Below, one piece after another: positions 38,324-47,200 of a stretch of 64,000 nucleotides of DNA. Both the position numbers and the translations under genes were made by a program. Each line of letters begins with the position of its first letter. Within the stretch, counting starts at the first letter, position 1. The notes under the pieces are model-generated. The model saw nothing but the letters and a program-made list of their open reading frames with translations, was not told the origin of the DNA and did no database searches. Source of the DNA: Actinomycetes bacterium (GTDB lineage Bacteria > Actinomycetota > Acidimicrobiia > Acidimicrobiales > Ilumatobacteraceae); contig JAIXWJ010000026.1 of the NCBI GenBank assembly GCA_027491335.1, forward strand, positions 1 through 64,000, given 5' to 3'.

Positions 38324-39477
38324 TTCAGGATGACGCCACGGATGTTGTTGCCCACGCGCATGTCCTCGTAGCCCTCGTTGATCTGATCGAGGCTGTAGGT
38401 CTTGCTGATGAGTTCATCCAGCTTCAACTGACCGGCGCGGTACATGTCGAGCAGTGCGGGGATGTCGGCGCGCGGGTTCAGCGAGCCGAAGATCGTGCCC
38501 TTGATCTCCTTGTTCCACATGGCCAGGTTGAACAGGTTCACGTTCGCGGTCTCGCTCGTCATGGGCGAGATGGCGGTGACCACCACGGTGCTGCCCTTGC
38601 CGGCCAGGTTCATGGCTTCGCCCATCATTTCGCCGTGCAGAACGCCGGGAGTCATGATGACGCGATCGGCCATCTGGCCGTACGTCATCTCCATGACCGA
38701 CATCATCGCGTCGGCCATCGACGGGAAGGTGTGGGTGGCACCGAACTCCATGGCCTTCTCGCGCTTGAACTCCACGGGGTCGATGGCGATGATGCGCTTG
38801 GCGCCCGACATGCGCGCACCCTGAACCGCGTTGATGCCGATGCCACCGATACCCACCACCACGACGGTGTCACCGGGCTGGGTGCCGGCGCGATTGGCGG
38901 CCGAACCCCATCCGGTGGCCACACCGCACGACACGAGAGCCACGCACTCGAGCGGGATGTCCTTTTCCACCTTGATGATCGACTGCTCGCTGACGCAGGC
39001 GTACTCCGAGAACGTGCCGACCTTGGCCATGAGAGTGACGGGCTTGCCGTTGACGAAGTGACGATGGGTGTCGTCGGTGATCATGCCACCGACGAACGTC
39101 TTGGCGCCGTTGTCGCACAGGTTCTGACGGCCGGTGGAGCAGTAACGGCAACGACCGCACGACGGCACGAACGAGGCCGACACGTGGTCACCAACGGCGA
39201 CGCTGGTGACGCCGGGGCCAACTTCGACCACCACGCCGGCACCCTCGTGTCCGCCGATGATGGGGAAGAAACTCTCGATACCCATGAGGGGCCAGAACTC
39301 CTCGGGCGGAACCATGTCGCCGGTGACGAGATGCTCGTCGCTGTGGCACAGACCGGCGGCCTTCCAATGCACCAACACCTCACCGGTCTTGGGCGGATGG
39401 ACCTCGATCTCCTCGATCTTCCATTCCTGATTGAGGCCCCACAGGACCGCGGCCTTGGACTTACGGATACCGGACAT
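38320..39477 (-). CDS. Zinc alcohol dehydrogenase, NDMA-dependent/mycofactocin type
   Basis: 385-residue class III-like medium-chain dehydrogenase. The catalytic zinc ligands are Cys in AAGLCHSDEH and His in GGHEGAG; the structural zinc knot is CGRCRYCSTGRQNLC; the NAD fold has VVVVGIGGIGINAVQGA. The insertions and the WGLNQEWKIEEIEV start are typical of the NDMA-dependent branch, which holds NAD(H) tightly and needs an external electron carrier, shown to be mycofactocin in mycobacteria. Its nearness to mftABC fits. It is the second dehydrogenase of the operon, 87 nt after the first, and is translationally coupled to moxR. Confidence 0.92.
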   Translation of the reverse strand: MSGIRKSKAAVLWGLNQEWKIEEIEVHPPKTGEVLVHWKAAGLCHSDEHLVTGDMVPPEEFWPLMGIESFFPIIGGHEGAGVVVEVGPGVTSVAVGDHVSASFVPSCGRCRYCSTGRQNLCDNGAKTFVGGMITDDTHRHFVNGKPVTLMAKVGTFSEYACVSEQSIIKVEKDIPLECVALVSCGVATGWGSAANRAGTQPGDTVVVVGIGGIGINAVQGARMSGAKRIIAIDPVEFKREKAMEFGATHTFPSMADAMMSVMEMTYGQMADRVIMTPGVLHGEMMGEAMNLAGKGSTVVVTAISPMTSETANVNLFNLAMWNKEIKGTIFGSLNPRADIPALLDMYRAGQLKLDELISKTYSLDQINEGYEDMRVGNNIRGVILK

Positions 39478-39564
39478 GGTTGGCTACCCCCTGCGCGGAC
39501 GACCCTCGTCCCGCGGAAGGAACGCTAGCCACTGCGGGCCCCGTCGTCCCATACGAAACCCGGG

Positions 39565-40674
39565 TCAGTAGACCAGCACTCCGCGGATGTTGTCGCCCTT
39601 GCGCATGTCCTCGTAGCCCTCGTTCACGCCCTCCAACGGGTAGGTGCGGGTGACCAAACCATCGAGGTCCAATTGACCCTCGCGGTAGAGGCTGGCCAAC
39701 TTGGGGATGTCGGCACGCGGGTTGCCCGATCCGAAGAGCGACCCCACCACCTGCTTCTCCATGAGGGTGATGTCGAGCATGTTCATGCTGGCGCCCATCT
39801 CGAGGGCCGGATGGATGTTGGTGACCACCACGCGGCCGCGCTTGGCCGCCAGAGCCATCGCCTCGTGCATCACGGAACCCTGACCGACACCCATGGTCAT
39901 GATGACCTTGTTGGCCATGGTTCCCCAGGTGATCTCCTGCAACAACGCCACGGCCTCGGTCATGCTGGACGCGGTGTGCGTGGCACCGAACTCCATGGCC
40001 TTCTCGCGCTTGAACTCCACGGGATCGATGGCCACGATGCGCTTGGCGCCGGCCAACTTGGCTCCCTGAATCGCGTTGGCGCCGATGCCACCGGCACCCA
40101 CCACCACCACGGTGTCGCCGGGCTTGGTCTCGGCGGCGTACACCGCCGAACCCCATCCGGTGACCACACCGCAGCCCAGCAAACACACCTTGTCGAGGGG
40201 CAGGTCCTCGTCCACCTTGATGCAGGAGGCCTCGTTCACCACCGTGTGCTTGGCGAAGGTGCCGAGCAAGCACATCAGGCCCAGATCCTGACCCCGCGCG
40301 TGGTGACGAGCACCGCCGTCGGTGATCTGGCGACCGCCGCCCATCAGGGCCCCGAGATCGCACAGGTTCTGGTGTCCGGTCGAGCAGCTCCGGCAACGGC
40401 CACACGAGGGGATGAATCCGAACACCACGTGGTCGCCGGGGGCCAGCCACGAGACGCCCTCGCCGACCTTGCGCACGATGCCGGCGCCCTCGTGGCCGCC
40501 GATGATGGGCAGGGCGAAGGGCAGGTCGCCGGTGACGAGGTGCTCGTCGCTGTGGCACATGCCCGAGGCCTTCATCTCCACCAACACCTCGCCGGGCTGG
40601 GGATCGTCGAGTTCGATCTCTTCCACGCTCCAGGGCTTGTGGGACTCCCACAAAATGGCGGCCGTTGTCTTCAT
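39565..40674 (-). CDS. Zinc alcohol dehydrogenase, second NDMA-type paralogue
   Basis: 369-residue paralogue of the 38320-39477 enzyme. Zinc ligands are seen in ASGMCHSDEH, GGHEGAG and CGRCRSCSTGHQNLC, and the NAD motif in VVVVGAGGIGANAIQGA. It lacks the about 10-residue insertion after HLVTGD found in the downstream enzyme (here LPFALPIIGGHEG), so the two probably prefer different alcohols. ATG 40674 has a GGGGGAATC ribosome site; the longer GTG-type start was rejected. It heads the operon and is divergent from mftA across 114 bp, which puts dehydrogenases and redox cofactor biosynthesis next to each other. Confidence 0.92.
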   Translation of the reverse strand: MKTTAAILWESHKPWSVEEIELDDPQPGEVLVEMKASGMCHSDEHLVTGDLPFALPIIGGHEGAGIVRKVGEGVSWLAPGDHVVFGFIPSCGRCRSCSTGHQNLCDLGALMGGGRQITDGGARHHARGQDLGLMCLLGTFAKHTVVNEASCIKVDEDLPLDKVCLLGCGVVTGWGSAVYAAETKPGDTVVVVGAGGIGANAIQGAKLAGAKRIVAIDPVEFKREKAMEFGATHTASSMTEAVALLQEITWGTMANKVIMTMGVGQGSVMHEAMALAAKRGRVVVTNIHPALEMGASMNMLDITLMEKQVVGSLFGSGNPRADIPKLASLYREGQLDLDGLVTRTYPLEGVNEGYEDMRKGDNIRGVLVY

Positions 40675-40746
40675 GATTCCCCCAGGGATGTTCCGGGCGG
40701 GCACCGTGGCGACCGCCAGCTCCAACTCGTACCTAACTCACTGGGG

Positions 40747-40782
40747 AACGGTAGTCCGTGCCGGACTGGACCGTTGTACGCT
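40747..40782 (+). promoter_or_regulatory. mftA promoter with overlapping dyad (candidate MftR site)
   Basis: AACGGT-AGTCCG at 40747-40758, a TGC spacer, then CGGACT-GG-ACCGTT at 40762-40775 form an inverted repeat with a 2-nt bulge. It ends just before the -10 hexamer TACGCT (40777-40782), which lies 6 nt before the mftA ATG. A TetR-type regulator such as MftR binding here is inferred; no mftR gene is in the window. Confidence 0.55.
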
Positions 40783-40788
40783 TCACGT

Positions 40789-40944
40789 ATGGACAGCCCG
40801 ACCGCCCCCGCCATCACGTCGTCCAACACGCCCGACACCTCGTCGTCCGACCCGGTGAACGCAACGACCGCCCATGACAACGTCATCGACAGCGACCTCC
40901 TCGTCGAGGAGATCAGCATCGATGGCATGTGCGGCGTCTACTGA
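40789..40944 (+). CDS. mftA: Mycofactocin precursor peptide MftA
   Basis: 51-residue ribosomal precursor of the redox cofactor mycofactocin. The C-terminal core IDGMCGVY is the family's invariant end; its Val-Tyr pair is decarboxylated and crosslinked by MftC to make the cofactor scaffold. The leader is Ser/Thr/Pro/Asp-rich, followed by the acidic helix SDLLVEEIS that binds MftB. Length is within the family's range. The start is fixed by a leaderless-type TACGCT hexamer 6 nt upstream. It is followed by mftB, whose start overlaps its end or lies 22 nt later. Confidence 0.95.
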   Translation: MDSPTAPAITSSNTPDTSSSDPVNATTAHDNVIDSDLLVEEISIDGMCGVY

Positions 40945-41245
40945 TCTCTCCCCCGCGAAGCCCGTCGTGACCGTCGCTCTCGACTCCGTGCTCGAGCTGC
41001 ATCCCCAGGTCGCGGTGCGGCCCGAACCCTTTGGTGCTCTGGCGTATCACTACGGCAATCGTCGATTGATCTTCCTGAAGCACCCCGACGTGGTGCGGGT
41101 CGTCCAACGGTTGGCCGAGCACCCCGACGTGGCCGCCACCCTCGGCGCCTGTGGCATCGCCCCCGACCGGCACGATTCCTTCGTGACCGCCCTCGCCTCT
41201 TTGCAGAAATCGGAGATCGTTCGTGAGCGCATCATCGCTGGTTGA
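40922..41245 (+). CDS. mftB: Mycofactocin peptide chaperone MftB
   Basis: About 107-residue RiPP recognition element protein that presents the MftA leader to MftC. The family core is LHPQVAVRPEPFGALAYHYGNRR followed by LIFLKHPDVVRVVQRLAEHP and a C-terminal winged-helix part. ATG 40922 overlaps the mftA end by 23 nt; GTG 40967, 22 nt after the mftA stop, would give a protein closer to the minimal family length. The 3' end overlaps mftC by 23 nt, so mftA-B-C form one translationally linked unit. Confidence 0.92.
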   Translation: MACAASTDLSPAKPVVTVALDSVLELHPQVAVRPEPFGALAYHYGNRRLIFLKHPDVVRVVQRLAEHPDVAATLGACGIAPDRHDSFVTALASLQKSEIVRERIIAG

Positions 41246-42353
41246 CCAGATGAAGCGGGGCCTCGACGCCCCGATCTGTCTCACGTGGGAACTCACGTAC
41301 GCGTGCAATCTGCAGTGCGTGCACTGCCTGTCGTCCAGCGGCCAACGCGATGAGCGCGAATTGTCCACCGCCGAGGCCAAGCGCGTGCTCGACGAACTGC
41401 GCGACCTCCAGGTTTTCTACATCAACATCGGTGGCGGTGAACCCATGGTTCGCCGAGATTTCTTCGAACTGCTCGAGTACTCGGTGGGCAACGGGATCGG
41501 CGTGAAGTTCAGCACGAACGGCGCCTTCATCGACGCCGAGAAGGCCCGTCGCCTCGCGGCCATGGATTATCTCGACATTCAGATCAGCCTCGACGGCGTG
41601 GATGCCGCCACCAACGACGCGGTGCGGGGCGTCGGTTCGTACGACATGGCCCGTCGCGCCATGGACAATCTCGCCGCGGCGAACTTCGGACCTTTCAAGA
41701 TCTCGGTGGTCGTCACGCGCCACAACGTGTCGCAACTGGACCAGTTCAAGGCCCTCGCCGATTCGTACGGCGCGCAACTGCGCATCACGCGTCTGCGGCC
41801 GTCGGGTCGCGGTGCCGACACGTGGCACGAACTGCACCCCACCAACGGTCAACAGCGCGAGATCTACGACTGGCTGTTGAAGCACGGTGAGAACGTGCTC
41901 ACCGGCGATTCGTTCTTCCACCTCAACGCGTTCGGCGAATCATTGCCCGGATTGAACATGTGCGGTGCGGGGCGCGTGGTGTGCCTCATCGACCCCATCG
42001 GCGACGTGTACGCGTGCCCCTTCGTCATCCACGACGAGTTCAAGGCCGGCAACGTGCGCGACGAGGGCGGCTTCTCGCGCGTCTGGAAGCAGAGCGACCT
42101 CTTCTTGTCGTTGCGCGAGCCGCAGTCGGCCGGAGCCTGCGTGTCGTGCGGTTCCTACGACGCCTGCCAGGGCGGGTGCATGGCCGCGAAGTTCTTCACG
42201 GGCATCCCGCTCGACGGACCCGACCCCGAGTGCGTCGGCGGTGACGGCGAGCACGCGTTGTCGATCGTGATGCCGGGCTCGGCGCCGAAGCCGGCGATGG
42301 ATCACTCCAAGCCGGTCACTCTTTCGCGCAAGCCGGTCTCCGCGCGCCGATGA
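41223..42353 (+). CDS. mftC: Mycofactocin radical SAM maturase MftC
   Basis: 376-residue radical SAM/SPASM enzyme. The SAM cluster motif is YACNLQCVHC, the GGE motif IGGGEPM, and the SPASM region has Cys in NMCGAG, VVCLIDPIGDVYACP, CVSCGSYDACQGGC and PECVG for auxiliary Fe-S clusters. It catalyses oxidative decarboxylation of the MftA C-terminal Tyr and then Val-Tyr crosslinking. The GTG start overlaps mftB and its end overlaps the OYE gene (ATGA). Length is typical for MftC. mftD, mftE and mftF, needed for later steps, do not follow. Confidence 0.96.
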   Translation: MSASSLVDQMKRGLDAPICLTWELTYACNLQCVHCLSSSGQRDERELSTAEAKRVLDELRDLQVFYINIGGGEPMVRRDFFELLEYSVGNGIGVKFSTNGAFIDAEKARRLAAMDYLDIQISLDGVDAATNDAVRGVGSYDMARRAMDNLAAANFGPFKISVVVTRHNVSQLDQFKALADSYGAQLRITRLRPSGRGADTWHELHPTNGQQREIYDWLLKHGENVLTGDSFFHLNAFGESLPGLNMCGAGRVVCLIDPIGDVYACPFVIHDEFKAGNVRDEGGFSRVWKQSDLFLSLREPQSAGACVSCGSYDACQGGCMAAKFFTGIPLDGPDPECVGGDGEHALSIVMPGSAPKPAMDHSKPVTLSRKPVSARR

Positions 42354-44230
42354 GCCTTCGTTCCCCGCTCGGTCTCGGGAGTCGCACATCCACGAACCGG
42401 ATCATGTTCGGCCCGCACGTCACCAATCTGGGTGACGACGACCGGTCGTTCACGTCGCGACACGTCGCCTACTACGAACGTCGAGCCCGGGGTGGTTGCG
42501 GACTCATCGTCACCGAGGGTGCCAGCGTGCATTCGAGCGATTGGCCGTACGAGCGCGCGCCGTTGGCCACCAACTGTGGCGCCGGTTGGCGTGCCATCGC
42601 CGATGCGTGCCACGCGCACGGTTCGTTGGTCGTCGCCGGTCTCGATCACGCCGGCGGTCAAGGATCGTCGGCCTATTCGCAACTTCCGCTGTGGGCACCA
42701 TCACGGGTTCCCGAAGTGAACAGTCGCGAGGTCCCCAAGTGGATGGAGGCCGACGACATCTCCGCCGTCATCGACGGCTTCGGCGATGCCGCGCGGGTCG
42801 CCGTGTCGTCGGGTTGCGACGGCGTCGAGATCAACGCCGGACAGCACAGCCTCGTTCGTCAGTTCATGTCGGGACTGACGAACCATCGTGGCGACGAGTA
42901 CGCCGATCGAATGTTGTTCGCTCGTCGAGTGATCGAAGCGGTCCGCACCGCGACGGGCCCGACCGCGATCGTCGGCCTGCGCTTGTCGTGCGACGAGTTG
43001 GCGCCGTGGGCCGGCATCACGCCCGAGATGGCACCGGGCATCGCCGCCGAATTGGCGGCCGCGGGTCTGGACTACGTCGTGGTGGTGCGTGGCTCCATCT
43101 TCTCGGTGGAGAAAACCCGACCCGATTTCCACGAGCCGACGGGTTTCAACATCGACGTGTGTCGCGCGGTTCGCGCGGCCGTGCCGGCCACCACCGCGGT
43201 GTTCCTTCAGGGGTCCATCGTCGACATCGGCCAAGCGGAATGGGCGATCACCGACGGCGTGTGCGATGGAGTGGAAATGACGCGCGCCCAGATCGCCGAC
43301 CCCGATCTGGGTTCCAAGGTGTCGGCGGATGCCATCGACACCATTCGGCCCTGCATCCGGTGCAATCAGACGTGTCAGGTGCGCGACGCGCGCAACCCCA
43401 TCGTCACCTGCGTGGGCGAGCCCACGAGCGGACACGAGTCCAGCGACCCCGACTGGTACGCGCGCGCTCCGCATTCGCGACGCGTTCTCGTCGTCGGCGG
43501 CGGCGTGGCCGGTTTGGAAGCGGCGCGAGTCGCGGCCACCCGAGGTCATCGCGTGACGATTCGCGAGGCGGACGAACGCGTGGGTGGTCTGGCCTCCGTG
43601 GCCGGACCCGGGGCGGCGTTGGTCGATTGGCTCGTCGCACGAAACGGCGAACTCGGTGTGTCGATCGAAACCTCGAACCGCGACACGGATCGCACCGGAT
43701 TCGACGTCGTGATTCAGGCCACCGGATCCCGTCGCGGAACTCCCGATCACACCATCGACTCCGATGTCGATGTCATCGACATCGCCGACGTGCGGCGCGG
43801 TCTACGGGACATCCCCAACGAGGGCTCGGTCGTGGTCCTGGATCCGATCGGCGGACCCATCGGGGTGGCGTTGGCCGAAGAACTCGGAGCCCGAGCCACG
43901 CTCGTCACTCCGGACAACATCGCGGGCAACGAGTTGTCGCGAACCGGCGATCTCGCTCCGGCCAACGTGCGCTTGGCCCAACGGGGCGTGGAGATTCGAC
44001 GACGGTCGGTGGTGCGTTCGATCTCCCGGCGTGGCGACGGATTCGTCGTGCGCGTTCAGGATCGATTCAGCGGAGTGGTCACCGAACTGGAAGCGGTCGC
44101 GGTGGTCGACGCCGGATTCCGGTTGCCCACGGATCCCATCGATGGGGCCGTGCCGGTGGGCGACTGTGTCGCGCCACGCACGATTCTCGAGGCCGTCCTC
44201 GAGGGTCGACGCGCCGCCGCCGACATCTGA
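42350..44230 (+). CDS. Mycofactocin-associated OYE/FadH-like oxidoreductase
   Basis: 626-residue multidomain flavoprotein of the 2,4-dienoyl-CoA reductase type. Residues 1-330 form an Old-Yellow-Enzyme FMN barrel (SLRSPLGLGSRTSTNRIMF; QHSLVRQFMSGLTNHRGDEY). The [4Fe-4S] site is CIRCNQTC with a fourth Cys 12 residues on. The C-terminal half is a FAD/NAD fold starting VLVVGGGVAGLEAARVAATR. Members of this clade occur in mycofactocin clusters, but their exact substrate is unproven; oxidation/reduction with mycofactocin as partner is proposed. ATGA overlap with mftC makes it the last gene of the operon, ahead of a 14-bp hairpin. Confidence 0.9.
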   Translation: MSLRSPLGLGSRTSTNRIMFGPHVTNLGDDDRSFTSRHVAYYERRARGGCGLIVTEGASVHSSDWPYERAPLATNCGAGWRAIADACHAHGSLVVAGLDHAGGQGSSAYSQLPLWAPSRVPEVNSREVPKWMEADDISAVIDGFGDAARVAVSSGCDGVEINAGQHSLVRQFMSGLTNHRGDEYADRMLFARRVIEAVRTATGPTAIVGLRLSCDELAPWAGITPEMAPGIAAELAAAGLDYVVVVRGSIFSVEKTRPDFHEPTGFNIDVCRAVRAAVPATTAVFLQGSIVDIGQAEWAITDGVCDGVEMTRAQIADPDLGSKVSADAIDTIRPCIRCNQTCQVRDARNPIVTCVGEPTSGHESSDPDWYARAPHSRRVLVVGGGVAGLEAARVAATRGHRVTIREADERVGGLASVAGPGAALVDWLVARNGELGVSIETSNRDTDRTGFDVVIQATGSRRGTPDHTIDSDVDVIDIADVRRGLRDIPNEGSVVVLDPIGGPIGVALAEELGARATLVTPDNIAGNELSRTGDLAPANVRLAQRGVEIRRRSVVRSISRRGDGFVVRVQDRFSGVVTELEAVAVVDAGFRLPTDPIDGAVPVGDCVAPRTILEAVLEGRRAAADI

Positions 44231-44247
44231 ACATCGCCAAGGTTGCC

Positions 44248-44281
44248 CGGGGTCGTGGCAGTGTCGCCTGCCACGACCCCG
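44248..44281. terminator. Bidirectional hairpin between mft operon and giant gene
   Basis: A perfect 14-bp stem (left arm CGGGGTCGTGGCAG, loop TGTCGC) lies 17 nt after the OYE stop and 4 nt from the convergent giant gene's stop. No T-run is present, so it probably ends both transcripts with help from Rho. Confidence 0.8.
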
Positions 44282-44285
44282 TAGC

Positions 44286-47200
44286 TCATGGTCGGGTGTC
44301 CGACTCGATCTTGTCTTGCTCTTCGTCTTCATCCTCGTCGCGACGGCGAGCGATGATGAACCACCAACCGGCCACGGCGATCGCGCCGAACAACAGAGCG
44401 ATCACTCCGACGTAGATGAAGATCCTCCACATCGTGGACATTCCTCCATCACCATCCGACGAGTCGCCGGAGTTCTCGGAGCCGTCACCATCGTTCGGAT
44501 CGGGCGCGTCGCTCGGAGCCCAGTCCTCGGAGATGTCGAACTCGTATCGAACATCGGTGTCATCGCCGTAAGCGTCGGTGGCTTCGATGATCAATCGGTA
44601 CGAACCGGGCGCGAGATCGCGCGGAAGGATCGCCTTGGCATCGAGCGAACCATCGGGACCGATGACGACCCGACCCAACTCGATGATCGTCGAGCCATCA
44701 CTCGACTCCACGCGAACCGTCGCCTCCGAGCCGGGTCGCAAATCGCGTCCCGTCCACGCGAAGTTCACCTTTTTCGGCTGCCCCCGTCCGTCGAACAGCA
44801 GATCGGAAGCGAGACGGGGATCGGCCGGAATTCGAACGTTCTCGATCACCGTCGCTTCTCCGGGGGTCGCGCTGTTGTACGGAGTGATCCGATAGTTGTA
44901 CGTCTCGCCGAGAATCGCGGACATGTCGCTGAACGGACTTTCGACGGCGATCGAGATCACTTCCCACGTGCCATCGGGGCGTTGACGTTCGATGACGAAC
45001 GATGTCGGTGTCGGGCCGGAACTCGGCCGTTCCCAACGGATGTCGAGACCTCCGTCGACACCGCGACCGAACGTTGGCGGCGGGATCGCGCCCGGCGGAG
45101 TCGGTGACACCGCATCGATCGGGTTCCACGTCGCGGTGACATCGAACGACGAGGTGGTTTCCACCGTCTGCCCGTAGACGTCGGTGGCGATCAAGCGAAC
45201 GACGTAGCGACCCGGAGCCAGATCTCGGGGGATCCGAATGGTCGAAGCGAGACGTCCGTTCGAGGGCACCGATGGATTGCTCAGCGTCGAGAGAACGGTT
45301 CCATCCGACGTCTCGAGAACGATCCTCGCCCGGGATCGCGGACTCAAGTCCTTGGCCCCGACGGTGAATCGCGTCGTCGTCGGCTCACCCGAGGCACCGA
45401 GACGCACCGAGATCGTCGGGTTCGGGTTGGCCGGCACGCGAGCGTTGGTGACCAACACCGACTCACCGGCGAGCAATCCGTTGTACGGGGTGATGCGGTA
45501 GGTGTAAGTGTTGCCCAATGTGGCGTTCGAGTCGACCACCGAGGTCCCGGTGGTCACGGAAACGATCTCCCAGGTGCCATTCGGACGTTGACGTTCGACC
45601 ACGTAGGCGGTGGCAGTCGCTCCGCTGGAGGCCGGAGACCACAGAATCTGCAGTCCGGCCACCACGGGCACGAATCGCGAATCGATCACGGCCGCCGGAT
45701 TCGTCGGGGGGAACACCGGGCGTTCCGGGGTGAGCGACGTGGACTGCCATTCGCTGTCACCGATCACCGTGTACGCCTGCACACGGAACCGATACGTGAC
45801 ACCGAACGTGAGTCCGTCGAAAGTCAACAGCGTCGAACCGACCAAGCCGTCGTCGTTGGTCACGACGGCCATCCGATTCAATCGCTGCTCGGCGACAGTG
45901 CCTCGGGCCGATCGTTCGGAGTCGGACTCTTGGATCGAAAGACCCTCGAAGGGGTCGGTCGCGATCGGATCAGGACCGAGCTGCACGGTGGAGCCCCATG
46001 TGAGACCTCCATCGGTGGAGGTTTGGATTCGATAACCCGCGACGGCGGCCCCACCATCATCGGTCGGAGGCACCCACGCCACCGCTGCCGTCGCCGTCGA
46101 TGACGTCGGCGTGGCCTCGACGGTGGTCGCAGCCACCGAGAGCGGCGCTCGCGGCGGAGCGACCGGGGCCGCGGTCACCCACGTGCTCGCCGCGCCGGTC
46201 CCCGCCACGTTTCGAGCGGTCACTCGGAAGACGTACGCGACGCCGTTGGTGAGTCCGGTGATCACCGTCGCCGTGCTCGGTGCGGTGACCGTTCCGACCG
46301 ACCGCCATGCGACACCACCGTTGGCCGACGACTCGACGACGTAGTCGACGATTCCCGCTCCACCGTTGCTCGACGGCGCGGTCCAACTCAACGAGATCTG
46401 ACGATTACCCGCAACCGGAGTCAGCGCGGTCGGTGCCGACGGCGTGCCCGACGGCGTTGCCGTGGCGGTGGTCGACGCCGTTCCGGTGCCAACGATGTTG
46501 ATCGCGCGCACCCGCACGCCGTAGGAGGTCCCGTTGACGAGACCCGACACCGTCGCCACCGTCGTCGTGGTGGTGACGCCCGCAATCCACGTGCTGCCGT
46601 CCGTCGTCGTCTCGACGACGTACGACGTGACCACGGAGCCGCCGCTGCTCACCGGCGCCAACCACGACACGGTGATCGACGAATCGGAGATCACCGTGGT
46701 CACGTTCTGAGGTGCCGACGGAGTGGTTGCCGGTGTGGCATTCACGGTCGCCGAGGCCGCGCCATCACCGGCCGCGTTCGTCGCCACGATGCGGAAGGAA
46801 TACGCCGTACCGTTCACGAGGCCACCGGAGGTGTACGACAGTGAGGGCGTGGTGTCGATGCGTACCCATGCGCCACCGTTCACCGGAGCTCGTTCGATCG
46901 CGTACGAGATGATCGCCGAGCCGCCGTTGTCGATCGGGGCGGTCCACGAGAGAGCCACCTGACCATTGGAGGCAATGGCGCTCAGCGTGACGGGCGAGCC
47001 GGGTAGGGCTCGCGGAGTCACGTTCACCGTCGACGCGGTTCCACGTCCGCCCGCGGTGATGGGTACGACCCTGACGATCGACTGCGTTCCGTTCACGAGA
47101 CCGGTCACGACGGCGTTGGTTCCCGTCACGGTGCGCTCGGTTCCGAACGTCTGACCACCATCGTTGGAGACCGCGACGCCGTAGCCCGAGACCGCGGAGC

